Source: Streptomyces sp. NBC_01471 (GTDB lineage: Bacteria > Actinomycetota > Actinomycetes > Streptomycetales > Streptomycetaceae). From it: DNA of 64,000 nucleotides. The position numbers and the translations under genes were made by a program. The notes below the pieces were generated by a model, which was not told where the DNA came from, made no database searches, and saw only the letters and a list, made by a program, of their open reading frames with translations. Below, piece after piece: positions 22,931 through 31,506 of the stretch. The stretch spans positions 6,016,501 through 6,080,500 of the forward strand of contig NZ_CP109450.1 of assembly GCF_041438865.1 (NCBI RefSeq), in the 5' to 3' direction. Every line of letters starts with the position of its first letter. Within the stretch, counting starts at the first letter, position 1.

Positions 22931-23728
22931 TCAGCCCCGTACACCGCACAGATGCAGCAGCGCCGCCACGCTCTTGTACGGCTCGGTGCGCCCGGCGCGG
23001 TCCTCGGCCGCCAGCAGTCGGTCCAGCTCGTGGGCGGACGGCAGCTCCTCGTCGTTGCCCACGTTGTCCGTGAAGACCCGGACCCCGTACCAGGCGTGCA
23101 GGGGGGCGGCGATCCCGGCCAGGGTGGCGGTGAGCGCTTCGAGGCGGTCGGCGCGCACCGTCAGGCCGAGCCTGTTGTCGTACGTGGCGCTGTCGAAGGC
23201 GGTCAGCGCGGTGGACCAGTCACCGGACAGCCCAGGCCGCATGGCCAGGGCGTCGGCGTTCCGTACGAGCAGGGAGAGCAGCCCGCCGGGTGCCAGCATC
23301 CGGGCCAGCCCGGCCAGCATCGCGTCCGGCTCCTGGACGTACATCAGGACGCCGTGGCAGAGCACGACGTCGAAGCTGCCGGGCAGGAAGTGCGCACCGG
23401 TCTCCCGGCCGTCGCCGTCCAGCAGCCGCATCCGCGCACGGATGCCCTCGGGCTCGGTGGCCAGCGCCTCACGGGCCACCTTGAGCATCCCGGGGTCGGA
23501 CTCCAGGCCGGTCACCGTGTGCCCGGCCCGGGCCAGGCGCAGGGCCTGGGTGCCCTGTCCCGTTCCGACGTCGAGGATCCGCAGCCGCTGCCCCACCGGG
23601 AAACGCGCCGCAAGCTGCTCGTCGAGCTGACGCGCGACGAGCTCCTGGCGGACGGTGTTGCGCAGCCCTCCCAGGCCCTTCAGCCATGCGGCCGAAGCGC
23701 CCTCGAACCGCGAGACGCCCGTGTTCAG
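22931..23728 (-). CDS. SAM-dependent class I methyltransferase, apparent CTG start
   Basis: Rossmann-fold methyltransferase of 265 residues. Motif I is RILDVGTGQGTQALRLARAG, with GLESDPGMLK (acidic residue of motif II), FDVVLCHGVLMYV (motif IV) and GGLLSLLVRNADALA following. Upstream of the conserved fold no ATG or GTG is in frame. The only plausible start that keeps the N-terminus (NTGVSRFEGASAAWLKGL) is CTG at 23728. It overlaps the TGA of the DUF3043 gene as CTGA and has GGAGAG upstream. Translation is probably coupled to that gene. Acceptor substrate unknown; the fold resembles tRNA- or small-molecule methyltransferases of the UbiE/CmoA sort. Confidence 0.85.
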   Translation of the reverse strand: MNTGVSRFEGASAAWLKGLGGLRNTVRQELVARQLDEQLAARFPVGQRLRILDVGTGQGTQALRLARAGHTVTGLESDPGMLKVAREALATEPEGIRARMRLLDGDGRETGAHFLPGSFDVVLCHGVLMYVQEPDAMLAGLARMLAPGGLLSLLVRNADALAMRPGLSGDWSTALTAFDSATYDNRLGLTVRADRLEALTATLAGIAAPLHAWYGVRVFTDNVGNDEELPSAHELDRLLAAEDRAGRTEPYKSVAALLHLCGVRG

Positions 23729-24321
23729 GGCCGCTCTCCGCGCTTGACCTGCGGCTTCGGCAGGCGCATCCGGCGCATCTGGAGCGTACGCATCAGGCCG
23801 TAGGCCAGGGCGCCGCGCTTGGGCTCGTTCGGGAAGCGCTCGTTCATCTGCTTCCTCATCCGGAACCAGATGCCGGCCGAGTCGATGATGATCAGCACGA
23901 TCACGATGAGCCAGAGGAGCAGCGCGATGCTCTGCACGCCCGGCATCTGGATGACGCTCAGGACCAGGATGACCACGGCGAGCGGCAGGAAGAACTCGGC
24001 GAGGCACCAGCGCGAGTCCACGTAGTCCCGCGCGAAGCGGCGGACCGGGCCCTTGTCCCGGGCCGGCAGATAGCGCTCGTCGCCGCTGGCGAGAGCCTCA
24101 CGCTGCTTCGCCATGTCCGCACGGCGGACCTCGCGCTGTCGCTTGGAGGCCTCCTTGCGGTCGGTCGTGGGAGTGACCGCGCGGCGTCGCTGGGACTGCG
24201 CCTCATTCCGCTTCGGGGTGGGGCGACCTTTGGGGGCCTGCGGGTCGCGGGGCTGCTTGGAGAGGTCCGGCGTCACCTTGGAGGTGCGGACCTTCTCTTC
24301 ATTGGCGCGGCTTCGGAACAC
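23725..24321 (-). CDS. DUF3043 membrane protein
   Basis: Protein of 198 residues. The first 110 residues are highly charged and probably cytoplasmic, rich in Lys/Arg/Gln (PKRNEAQSQRRRAV, DRKEASKRQREVRRADMAKQ). Two close transmembrane helices follow at about residues 110-155 (FFLPLAVVILVLSVIQMPGV and IALLLWLIVIVLIIIDSAGI), then a basic cytoplasmic tail. This pattern matches the actinobacterial DUF3043 family. GTG start chosen at 24321 because similarity begins there; the ribosome site is weak. It is followed by the overlapping methyltransferase and divergent from pspA. Function unknown; a membrane-associated partner of the methyltransferase is conceivable. Confidence 0.88.
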   Translation of the reverse strand: MFRSRANEEKVRTSKVTPDLSKQPRDPQAPKGRPTPKRNEAQSQRRRAVTPTTDRKEASKRQREVRRADMAKQREALASGDERYLPARDKGPVRRFARDYVDSRWCLAEFFLPLAVVILVLSVIQMPGVQSIALLLWLIVIVLIIIDSAGIWFRMRKQMNERFPNEPKRGALAYGLMRTLQMRRMRLPKPQVKRGERP

Positions 24322-24451
24322 AAAGCCCAAGGGTACGGGGTGCTGTGCGGGGCACCAGGACCGAGGGGGAACGATCCCGCAACGGTCTGCCGGGCGCGCA
24401 CTCCCCGGAAGAGCTCCCCGCACCTTTTCCGACGGTCCTCCGGGGCTTTCC

Positions 24452-24494
24452 CTGAGGCGTCCCTACTCCCTGCGCGGGAGCGGAATCGCCTCAG
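24452..24494. repeat. Hairpin in the DUF3043/pspA divergent region
   Basis: An 8-bp stem CTGAGGCG/CGCCTCAG (24452-24459, 24487-24494) encloses a second 5-bp stem (24466-24470/24476-24480). A further 7-bp hairpin with a CATC loop lies at 24508-24525. They are in the 5' region of pspA; whether they act in RNA or as protein sites is unknown. Confidence 0.4.
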
Positions 24495-24610
24495 GTCGTC
24501 CTGGAGGAGGAGCGCATCCGCTCCTGAACAGTGCGGTAATGGATGTAGGCCCCGTAGTGTGGGTTCAAGTGCTGGAGCTGTAGTCCGTCAGAAGGGGGCG
24601 CGCGAAGCCC

Positions 24611-25390
24611 ATGAGCGGTGTCATGAAGCGTATGGGAATGATCTTCCGCGCGAAGGCCAACAAGGCCCTGGACCGGGCCGAGGATCCGCGCGAGACCCTC
24701 GATTACTCGTACCAGAAGCAGCTCGAACTGCTGCAGAAGGTGCGCCGCGGGGTCGCCGACGTGGCCACCTCGCGCAAGCGTCTCGAACTGCAGCTGAACC
24801 AGTTGCAGGGACAGTCCACCAAGCTGGAGGACCAGGGACGCAAGGCCCTCGCGCTGGGCCGTGAGGACCTGGCCCGGGAGGCGCTGTCGCGCCGTGCCGC
24901 GCTGCAGCAGCAGGTCACCGACCTGGAGACGCAGCACCAGACGCTGCAGGGCGAGGAGGAGAAGCTCACTCTCGCCGCCCAGCGTCTGCAGGCCAAGGTC
25001 GATGCCTTCCGTACGAAGAAGGAGACCATCAAGGCCACCTACACGGCGGCGCAGGCGCAGACCCGGATCGCCGAGTCCTTCTCGGGCATCTCCGAGGAGA
25101 TGGGCGACGTCGGCCAGGCCATCGCACGGGCCGAGGACAAGACGGCCCAGCTGCAGGCCAGGGCCGGCGCGATCGACGAGCTGCTCGCCTCCGGCGCCCT
25201 CGACGACCAGTCCGGCATGGGCAAGGACGACATCTCCGCCGAGCTGGACCGGATCTCCGGTGGTACGGATGTGGAGCTGGAACTGCAGCGCATGAAGGCC
25301 GAGCTGGCAGGCGGGTCGTCCTCGTCCCAGCAGGCCATCGAAGGCAGTGAGCCGCAGGACAAGCCCCATCCGAATCTGGACAAGCAGTAG
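24611..25390 (+). CDS. pspA: PspA/IM30 family membrane-stress protein
   Basis: ESCRT-III-like coiled-coil protein of 259 residues that binds damaged membrane from the cytoplasmic side and preserves proton motive force. Almost the whole chain is helical and heptad-rich. The N-terminal amphipathic helix (MKRMGMIFRAKANKALDRAE) and the following EDPRETLDYSYQKQLELLQ are characteristic. The C-terminal 50 residues are acidic and less ordered, a feature of actinobacterial PspA. GTG/ATG context is clear: ATG at 24611 after AAGGGGGCG. It is followed after 9 bp by pspAA, forming a two-gene operon, and by a terminator. Upstream envelope-stress genes fit this role. Confidence 0.95.
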   Translation: MSGVMKRMGMIFRAKANKALDRAEDPRETLDYSYQKQLELLQKVRRGVADVATSRKRLELQLNQLQGQSTKLEDQGRKALALGREDLAREALSRRAALQQQVTDLETQHQTLQGEEEKLTLAAQRLQAKVDAFRTKKETIKATYTAAQAQTRIAESFSGISEEMGDVGQAIARAEDKTAQLQARAGAIDELLASGALDDQSGMGKDDISAELDRISGGTDVELELQRMKAELAGGSSSSQQAIEGSEPQDKPHPNLDKQ

Positions 25391-25399
25391 GGACGCGTC

Positions 25400-25678
25400 A
25401 TGATCGTACGGATCATGGGTGAAGGCCAGATGGAGCTGGCCGACAGCCACCTCACGGAGCTCAACAAGCTGGACGACGACCTGCTCGTCGAGGTGCAGGG
25501 CGGCGACGAAGCCGGTTTCCGTCGCACACTCCACGCCCTGCTCGACCAGGTCAGGGAGCTGGGAACGCCGCTTCCCGACGACTCCCTGGCCCCGTCGGAG
25601 CTGATCCTGCCGCCCGCCGACGCGACACTGGCAGACGTCAGGGACATGCTCAACGACGACGGTCTGATCCCGGGCTGA
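25400..25678 (+). CDS. pspAA: PspA-associated protein PspAA
   Basis: Small acidic protein of 92 residues. The first 60 residues match the PspAA domain found next to pspA in actinobacteria and archaea (MIVRIMGEGQMELADSHL, LNKLDDDLLVEVQGGDEAGF). The C-terminal stretch has LILPPADATLADVRDMLNDD. It is 9 bp after pspA and has no signal peptide or membrane segment, so it most likely works with PspA in the cytoplasm. Its biochemical role is not established. A branched hairpin terminator follows. Confidence 0.93.
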   Translation: MIVRIMGEGQMELADSHLTELNKLDDDLLVEVQGGDEAGFRRTLHALLDQVRELGTPLPDDSLAPSELILPPADATLADVRDMLNDDGLIPG

Positions 25679-25756
25679 GCCGCCCTGGTCCTGGCCTGAG
25701 CCGCTTGCCGGGCCAGCCGCTTCCCGGCCACCCGGACCACTCCGGCGGAGCCTGTC

Positions 25757-25815
25757 CGGCGCCCCGTCCCGTCCCGCCCCCTCCCGCCGAGGGGACGGAA
25801 CAGGACGGGGCGCCG
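25757..25815 (+). terminator. pspA-pspAA terminator
   Basis: Perfect 13-bp stem 25757-25769/25803-25815 enclosing a smaller stem (25771-25775/25792-25796). It starts 78 nt past the pspAA stop and before the kinase gene. Confidence 0.6.
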
Positions 25816-25929
25816 TGCTGTGTGCGGCGTGCTGTGCGTGTGGGGTCCTGTGCGTGGAATCCGGCGGGTGGGGTGCGGGTCCGGCGGACCGGCCGGACCA
25901 TTCCGCGGCACGCCGTACCGTTGCTGGAC

Positions 25930-27192
25930 GTGAACCCACCGTCGAAAGCCGCCACCCGCTACGCCCGGGCCAGCGGCTGGCTGCGCGCCCACCCGCTGGC
26001 GCTCGACGCCGTACTGGCCCTGGCCGTGCTCGTCTGCATGATCACCGGTTCGTTCGCCGACACCGGCGGCCCCGACGGGCCGACCTTCGGCACCAGGAGC
26101 CCGGAGCTGCGCAGCGTCGTCCTGATGGTGGTGGGCGCCGCCGCCCTGGTGCTGCGTCGCCGCAGTCCGATGCCCGTGCTCGCGGTGACCGGCGCGGTGA
26201 CCATGGTCGAGCTGGTCGCGGGTGAGCCGCCCGCGCCGGTGGCGATGAGCGCGGTCATCGCGCTCTACACGGTCGCCTCCCGCACCGACCGCCCCACCAC
26301 CTGGCGGGTCGGGCTGCTGACCATGGCCGTGCTGACCGCCTCGGCGATGTGTTTCAGCCGGACCTCCTGGTACTCGCAGGAGAACCTCGGCATCTTCGCC
26401 TGGACCGGAATGGCGTCGGCGGCGGGCGATGCCGTACGCAGCCGCCGCGCCTTCGTCGACGCCATCCGGGAGCGCGCCGAGCGGGCGGAGCGCACCCGCG
26501 AGGAGGAGGCCGGACGCCGGGTCGCCGAGGAGCGGCTGCGGATCGCCCGCGACCTCCACGACGTCGTCGCCCACCACATCGCCCTGGTCAACGTCCAGGC
26601 CGGGGTGGCCGCCCACGTCATGGACAAGCGCCCCGACCAGGCCAAGGAGGCCCTCGCCCACGTACGGGAGGCCAGTCGCTCCGCGCTGAACGAACTGCGC
26701 GCCACCGTCGGCCTGCTGCGCCAGTCCGGTGACCCCGAGGCGCCCACCGAACCGGCGCCGGGACTCGCGGTGCTCGACGAGCTGGTCGACACCTTCCGCA
26801 ACGCGGGCCTGCCGGTGGAGGTCGCCTGCAACCACGAGCGGACCGCCATGCCGGCCGCCGTCGACCTGGCCGCCTACCGGATCATCCAGGAGGCGCTGAC
26901 CAACGTGCGCAAGCACGCCGGTCCCGGCGCCAGGGCCGAGGTCAGCGTGGTGCGGGTGGGCCCCGCCGTGGAGGTCACCGTCCTCGACGACGGAGCGGGC
27001 CGGGACGGAGCGGCCGGGCCGGAGAGCACCGGGTACCGTACGGCGGCGGACGGCGGGGGCCACGGTCTGATCGGGATGCGCGAGCGGGCGGTCGCGCTGC
27101 GCGGCTCCTGCTCAGCGGGGCCCCGCTACGGCGGCGGCTTCCGCGTACAGGCGATACTGCCGGTCACGGCCGGAGCGGGGGAGGACGTATGA
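25930..27192 (+). CDS. Sensor histidine kinase, NarL/DesK type
   Basis: Membrane kinase of 420 residues. About four to five transmembrane helices lie in residues 20-165 with short loops, so the signal is likely sensed in or at the membrane. A coiled linker rich in Glu/Arg (IRERAERAERTREEEAGRR) leads to the HisKA_3 dimerisation helix RIARDLHDVVAHH, with phospho-acceptor His210. The ATPase domain has YRIIQEALTNVRKHAG (N box) and a GHGLIGMRERAVAL G-box. GTG start at 25930 is chosen by similarity; a TTG at 25921 is possible. The stop overlaps the ATG of the response regulator (ATGA). Position beside pspA and upstream of an RND pump suggests envelope stress, as inference. Confidence 0.92.
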   Translation: MNPPSKAATRYARASGWLRAHPLALDAVLALAVLVCMITGSFADTGGPDGPTFGTRSPELRSVVLMVVGAAALVLRRRSPMPVLAVTGAVTMVELVAGEPPAPVAMSAVIALYTVASRTDRPTTWRVGLLTMAVLTASAMCFSRTSWYSQENLGIFAWTGMASAAGDAVRSRRAFVDAIRERAERAERTREEEAGRRVAEERLRIARDLHDVVAHHIALVNVQAGVAAHVMDKRPDQAKEALAHVREASRSALNELRATVGLLRQSGDPEAPTEPAPGLAVLDELVDTFRNAGLPVEVACNHERTAMPAAVDLAAYRIIQEALTNVRKHAGPGARAEVSVVRVGPAVEVTVLDDGAGRDGAAGPESTGYRTAADGGGHGLIGMRERAVALRGSCSAGPRYGGGFRVQAILPVTAGAGEDV

Positions 27193-27869
27193 CGATCAGG
27201 GTGTTGCTCGCCGACGACCAGACGCTGCTGCGCAGCGCGTTCCGGGTGCTGGTGGACTCGGAGTCCGACATGGAAGTCGTCGGGGAGGCGGCGGACGGCG
27301 CGCAGGCGGTGGCCCTCGCCCGCTCGGAGGCGCCCGACGTCGTCCTGATGGACATCCGGATGCCCGGCACGGACGGGCTCGCCGCCACCCGCATGATCAG
27401 CACCGACCCCGAACTCACCGCGGTGCACGTGGTGATGCTCACGACCTTCGAGGTCGACGAGTACGTGGTCCAGTCCCTGCGGGCCGGTGCGTCCGGGTTC
27501 CTCGGCAAGGGCGCGGAGCCGGAGGAGCTGCTCAGCGCGATCCGTATCGCGGCGGCGGGCGAGGCGCTGCTCTCCCCGGTGGCCACCAAGGGGCTCATCG
27601 CGCGATTCCTTGCCCAGGGCGGCAGTTCGGACGGATCGGCCCCCGAGGCGTACGCGGGACGGCTCGCCGCGCTCACCGTCCGCGAGCGGGAGGTCCTCGT
27701 CCAGGTCGGCGGCGGCCACTCCAACGACGAGATCGCCGAGCGGCTGGCCGTCAGCCCCCTCACCGTCAAGACCCACGTGAACCGGGCGATGGCCAAGCTC
27801 GGGGCCCGCGATCGGGCCCAATTGGTGGTAATAGCCTATGAATCGGGCCTGGTCCACCCAAGGGCGTAG
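27189..27869 (+). CDS. Response regulator, NarL/LuxR type
   Basis: Cognate regulator of the overlapping kinase, 226 residues. The receiver domain has the acidic pair DD (residues 9-10), phospho-acceptor Asp55 in VVLMDIRMPG, a conserved Thr in MLTTFE and a Lys in FLGKGAEPEELL. The C-terminal LuxR-type helix-turn-helix reads LTVREREVLVQVGGGHSND then EIAERLAVSPLTVKTHVNR. ATG start at 27189 lies within the kinase stop (ATGA), giving coupled translation. The RND transporter gene starts 154 bp downstream in the same direction and is a plausible target; a 6-bp inverted repeat GCATAC/GTATGC lies between them. Confidence 0.95.
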   Translation: MTIRVLLADDQTLLRSAFRVLVDSESDMEVVGEAADGAQAVALARSEAPDVVLMDIRMPGTDGLAATRMISTDPELTAVHVVMLTTFEVDEYVVQSLRAGASGFLGKGAEPEELLSAIRIAAAGEALLSPVATKGLIARFLAQGGSSDGSAPEAYAGRLAALTVREREVLVQVGGGHSNDEIAERLAVSPLTVKTHVNRAMAKLGARDRAQLVVIAYESGLVHPRA

Positions 27870-27874
27870 CGGCG

Positions 27875-27896
27875 GCATACTCCAGCTGCGGTATGC
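27875..27896. repeat. Inverted repeat between response regulator and RND gene
   Basis: GCATAC (27875-27880) pairs with GTATGC (27891-27896); outer CGGC/GCCG extends it with one bulge. It could be a weak terminator for the two-component genes or an operator before the transporter. Confidence 0.35.
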
Positions 27897-28023
27897 GCCG
27901 GATAAGTAGGGCACCTGGGAGCGACGAATCCGGCCTGCGGGATGGCTGAAGGTAGGGGTGGGCCACACGTGCCCCTCATACCTTCGGCTCCACCTGCCTC
28001 GCACGCCACAGAAGAGAGACCCC

Positions 28024-31000
28024 ATGTCCTGGCTGTCCAGATTCAGCCTCGCGCAACGGGCCCTGATCGGGCTGATATCGATCGTCGCCGTCGTCTTCGG
28101 CGCTATCGCGATACCGCAGCTCAAGCAGCAGCTGCTGCCCACCATCGAACTGCCGATGGTGTCGGTGCTCGCCCCGTACCAGGGCGCGTCCCCCGACGTG
28201 GTCGAGAAGCAGGTCGTCGAGCCGCTCGAAGACACCATCAAGGCTGTCGACGGCATCAAGGGCGTCACCTCCACGGCGAGCGAGGGCAACGCCGTGATCA
28301 TGGCCCAGTTCGACTACGGCAACGGCACCAAGCAGCTCGTCGCCGATGTCCAGCAGGCCGTGAACCGGGCCCGGGTGAAGATCCCCGACTCGGTCGACCC
28401 CCAGGTCGTCGCCGGTTCGACCGACGACATCCCGACGGTCGTCCTCGCCGTCACCTCCGACAAGGACCAGCAGGCGCTCTCCGACCAGCTCGACCGCTCG
28501 GTCGTCCCGGTCCTCCAGAACATCGACGGCGTCGGCCAGGTCAGCGTCGACGGTGTGCGGGATCTCCAGGTCACCGTCACCCCCGACTCCAAGAAGCTGG
28601 CCGGCGCCGGGCTGAACGCGGCGACGCTCAGCCAGGCACTCCAGGCGGGCGGCGCCACGCTCCCGGCTGGCGCGTTCTCCGAGGACGGCAAGAGCCGCAC
28701 GGTCCAGGTCGGCGGCGGCTACACCTCGCTGAAGCAGATCGAGGACCTGCGCGTCACCGGCCAGCCCGCGCCGGGCGGTGCGTCCGCGGGCGGCCAGGCG
28801 CCGAAGCCGGTTCGCCTCGGTGACATCGCCAAGGTCGCCGAGCAGCCCGCGAGCGCGGTGTCCATCACGCGTACGGACGGAAAGCCCAGCCTCTCCCTCT
28901 CGCTGACGATGGACCAGGACGGCAGCGCCGTAGCCATCTCCGACGCGGTCAAGGACAAGCTCCCCGAGCTGCGCAAGACCCTCGGCTCCGACAGCGACCT
29001 GAAGGTCATCTTCGACCAGGGCCCGTCCGTCTCGAAGTCGATCTCCGGCCTCACCACCGAGGGCGCGCTCGGCCTCCTCTTCGCCGTGATCGTCATCCTG
29101 ATCTTCCTGGCATCGCTCCGCTCCACCCTGGTCACCGCGCTCTCCATCCCGCTCTCGGTGCTCCTGGCGCTGATCGTGCTGTGGACCCGCGACCTCTCGC
29201 TCAACGTGCTCACCCTCGGCGCGCTGACCATCGCGATCGGCCGGGTGGTCGACGACTCGATCGTCGTCCTGGAGAACATCAAGCGGCACCTGAGCTACGG
29301 CGAGGAGCGCCAGGCGGCGATCATCGGCGCGGTCCGGGAGGTCGCGGGCGCGGTCACGTCCTCCACCCTGACGACCGTCGCGGTCTTCCTGCCGATCGGC
29401 CTCGTCGGCGGCATGGTGGGCCAGCTGTTCGGCTCGTTCTCCATCACGGTCACCGCGGCGCTGCTCGCCTCGCTGCTGGTCTCGCTGACGGTGGTCCCGG
29501 TCTTCTCGTACTGGTTCCTGCGCGCCCCCAAGGGCTCGGCGGGCGTCGACCCGGAGGAGCTGCGCCGCAGGGCCGAGGAGAAGGAGGAGCGCAGCCGGCT
29601 CCAGCGCTTCTACGTCCCGGTGCTCCGCTTCGCGACCCGGCGCCGTATCACCAGCCTGGTCATCGCGGCCGTGGTGCTCATCGCCACCTTCGGCATGGCG
29701 CCGCTGCTCAAGACCAACTTCTTCGACCAGGGCGACCAGGACACCCTGTCGCTCACCCAGAAGCTCGACCCGGGCACCAGCCTGCAGGCCGCCGACACCG
29801 CGGCCAAGAAGGTCGAGAAGGTGCTCGACGGCGTCGACACGATCAAGGACTACCAGGTCACGGTCGGCTCCTCCGGCTTCGCCGCCGCCTTCGGCGGCGG
29901 TACGGGCGCCAACCAGGCCTCGTACCAGGTGACGCTGAAGAACGCGTCGGACTACGACAAGACCCAGGACCGTATCGAGAAGGGCCTCGCGGGGCTGCAC
30001 GGCATCGGCGATGCCAGCGTCGGAAGCGGCGGCGGCTTCGGCGACCAGGACCTCAGCGTCGTGGTCAAGGCGGGCGACGGCGACACCCTCAAGAAGGCGT
30101 CCGAGCAGGTACGGGCCGCCGTGGCCGGGCTCGACCACGTCAAGGACGTGGAGAGCGACCTCTCGCAGAGCGTGCCGCGCATCTCGGTGAAGACCAACGA
30201 CAAGGCAGCCGCGGCGGGTTACAACGAGACGACGCTGGGCGCGGCCGTGGGCCAGGCGGTCCAGGGCACCACGTCGGGCAAGATGATCCTGGACGACACC
30301 GAGCGGGACGTCGTCGTGAAGTCGGCGCAGCCGGCCACCACCCTCGCCCAGCTGAGGAACCTCAGCCTCGGCCCGGTCAAGCTCGGTGACATCGCCACGG
30401 TGAGGCTGGTCCCCGGACCGGTCTCGATGACCCGTATCGACGGCGCCCGCGCCGCGACGATCACGGCGAAGCCGACCGGTGACAACACGGGCGCGGTCAC
30501 CACCGCGCTCCAGTCGAAGATCAACGACATCAAGAAGGCGCTGCCCAGCGGAGCGACCGTCGAGATCGGCGGCGTCTCCTCCGACCAGAGCAGCGCGTTC
30601 AAGAACCTGGCACTGGCCATGCTGGCCGCCATCGCGATCGTCTTCATGCTCCTCGTGGCGACGTTCCGCTCGCTGATCCAGCCGCTGATCCTGCTGGTCT
30701 CGATCCCGTTCGCGGCCACCGGCGCCATCGGCCTGCTGCTCATCACCGGCACCCCGATGGGTGTCCCGGCGATGATCGGCATGCTGATGCTCATCGGCAT
30801 CGTGGTCACCAACGCGATCGTGCTGATCGACCTGATCAACCAGTACCGCTCGCAGGGCCTCGGCGTGGTCGAGGCGGTCGTGGAGGGCGGCAGGCACCGT
30901 CTGCGGCCGATCCTGATGACCGCACTGGCGACGATCTTCGCGCTGCTCCCGATGGCGCTGGGCGTCACCGGCGAGGGCGGCTTCATCTCGCAGCCGCTGG

Positions 31001-31197
31001 CCGTGGTGGTGATCGGCGGTCTGATCACCTCGACACTGCTGACGCTGCTCCTTGTGCCGACGCTCTACGCCCTGGTGGAGCTCCGCAAGGAGCGCCGCGC
31101 GGCGAAGAAGGCGGCCAAGCGCGAGAAGAAGTCGGGCGACGTGGACCCGGCGGGCGCCGACTCGTCGTCGGACGAGCCGGAGCCGGCCAACGTCTGA
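28024..31197 (+). CDS. RND superfamily (AcrB-like) efflux transporter
   Basis: Inner-membrane proton-driven transporter of 1057 residues with the two-fold AcrB layout: one helix (ALIGLISIVAVVFGAIAIP), a periplasmic-type porter domain, six helices, a second porter domain and five more helices. The TM4 relay region has LTIAIGRVVDDSIVVLENI. The second half has the matching MLMLIGIVVTNAIVLIDLIN, where the usual acidic pair is reduced to Asn. Pore-loop glycines are rich around GGGTGANQASYQ. No membrane-fusion or outer-membrane partner is nearby, as expected for a monoderm. ATG 28024 is preceded by GAAGAGAGA. A two-component system sits upstream; substrate unknown. Confidence 0.94.
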   Translation: MSWLSRFSLAQRALIGLISIVAVVFGAIAIPQLKQQLLPTIELPMVSVLAPYQGASPDVVEKQVVEPLEDTIKAVDGIKGVTSTASEGNAVIMAQFDYGNGTKQLVADVQQAVNRARVKIPDSVDPQVVAGSTDDIPTVVLAVTSDKDQQALSDQLDRSVVPVLQNIDGVGQVSVDGVRDLQVTVTPDSKKLAGAGLNAATLSQALQAGGATLPAGAFSEDGKSRTVQVGGGYTSLKQIEDLRVTGQPAPGGASAGGQAPKPVRLGDIAKVAEQPASAVSITRTDGKPSLSLSLTMDQDGSAVAISDAVKDKLPELRKTLGSDSDLKVIFDQGPSVSKSISGLTTEGALGLLFAVIVILIFLASLRSTLVTALSIPLSVLLALIVLWTRDLSLNVLTLGALTIAIGRVVDDSIVVLENIKRHLSYGEERQAAIIGAVREVAGAVTSSTLTTVAVFLPIGLVGGMVGQLFGSFSITVTAALLASLLVSLTVVPVFSYWFLRAPKGSAGVDPEELRRRAEEKEERSRLQRFYVPVLRFATRRRITSLVIAAVVLIATFGMAPLLKTNFFDQGDQDTLSLTQKLDPGTSLQAADTAAKKVEKVLDGVDTIKDYQVTVGSSGFAAAFGGGTGANQASYQVTLKNASDYDKTQDRIEKGLAGLHGIGDASVGSGGGFGDQDLSVVVKAGDGDTLKKASEQVRAAVAGLDHVKDVESDLSQSVPRISVKTNDKAAAAGYNETTLGAAVGQAVQGTTSGKMILDDTERDVVVKSAQPATTLAQLRNLSLGPVKLGDIATVRLVPGPVSMTRIDGARAATITAKPTGDNTGAVTTALQSKINDIKKALPSGATVEIGGVSSDQSSAFKNLALAMLAAIAIVFMLLVATFRSLIQPLILLVSIPFAATGAIGLLLITGTPMGVPAMIGMLMLIGIVVTNAIVLIDLINQYRSQGLGVVEAVVEGGRHRLRPILMTALATIFALLPMALGVTGEGGFISQPLAVVVIGGLITSTLLTLLLVPTLYALVELRKERRAAKKAAKREKKSGDVDPAGADSSSDEPEPANV

Positions 31198-31213
31198 CCC
31201 GCCCGGCATGACG

Positions 31214-31251
31214 AGGGGCCTGTCCCACACGAGCGTGTGGGACAGGCCCCT
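31214..31251 (+). terminator. RND gene terminator
   Basis: 17-bp perfect stem: 31214-31230 pairs with 31235-31251 around a GAGC loop. It begins 17 nt after the stop. Confidence 0.8.
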
Positions 31252-31259
31252 TCGGGTTT

Positions 31260-31310
31260 CCGCTTGCTGCTTGAGCGCTGTTGCTTGAGCCCTGCTTGCT
31301 ACTTGAGCGA
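31260..31310. repeat. Short TTGAGC direct repeats
   Basis: Three spaced copies of a CTTGAGC-type unit, at about 31270, 31284 and 31302, run into the 3' end of the first DUF397 gene, whose own last codons contain the same hexamer. They may be remnants of further tandem copies. Confidence 0.4.
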
Positions 31311-31493
31311 GGAGACGAACGCGCCCCAGGCCGCGGCTTGGACGATGAGCGCGGGGCCGGTGGGGTTCTTGCTGTCGCGTACGGGGACGACGCCGGGGAA
31401 GTCCTCGCTGATCTCGACGCATTCGCCCCCGTTGGTGTTGCTGTAGCTGCTGCGGCGCCAGTGGGTGGTGCTCAGCTCGGGGGAGTGGGTCAT
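31299..31493 (-). CDS. DUF397 protein, copy A
   Basis: Small protein of 64 residues: HWRRSSYSNTNGGECVEISE, then VPVRDSKNPTGPALIV and WGAFVSSLK, the full DUF397 domain. DUF397 proteins accompany WhiJ-like HTH regulators in Streptomyces and are thought to act with them in developmental control (established for WhiJ-type pairs, not for this one). It is a near-duplicate of the next gene: the 208-bp unit differs at about nine positions. The ribosome site AGAGGG directly follows the stop of copy B and derives from duplicated regulator-gene sequence. It is the last gene of a three-gene unit. Confidence 0.9.
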   Translation of the reverse strand: MTHSPELSTTHWRRSSYSNTNGGECVEISEDFPGVVPVRDSKNPTGPALIVQAAAWGAFVSSLK

Positions 31494-31506
31494 GGTCGGT
31501 AGCCCT

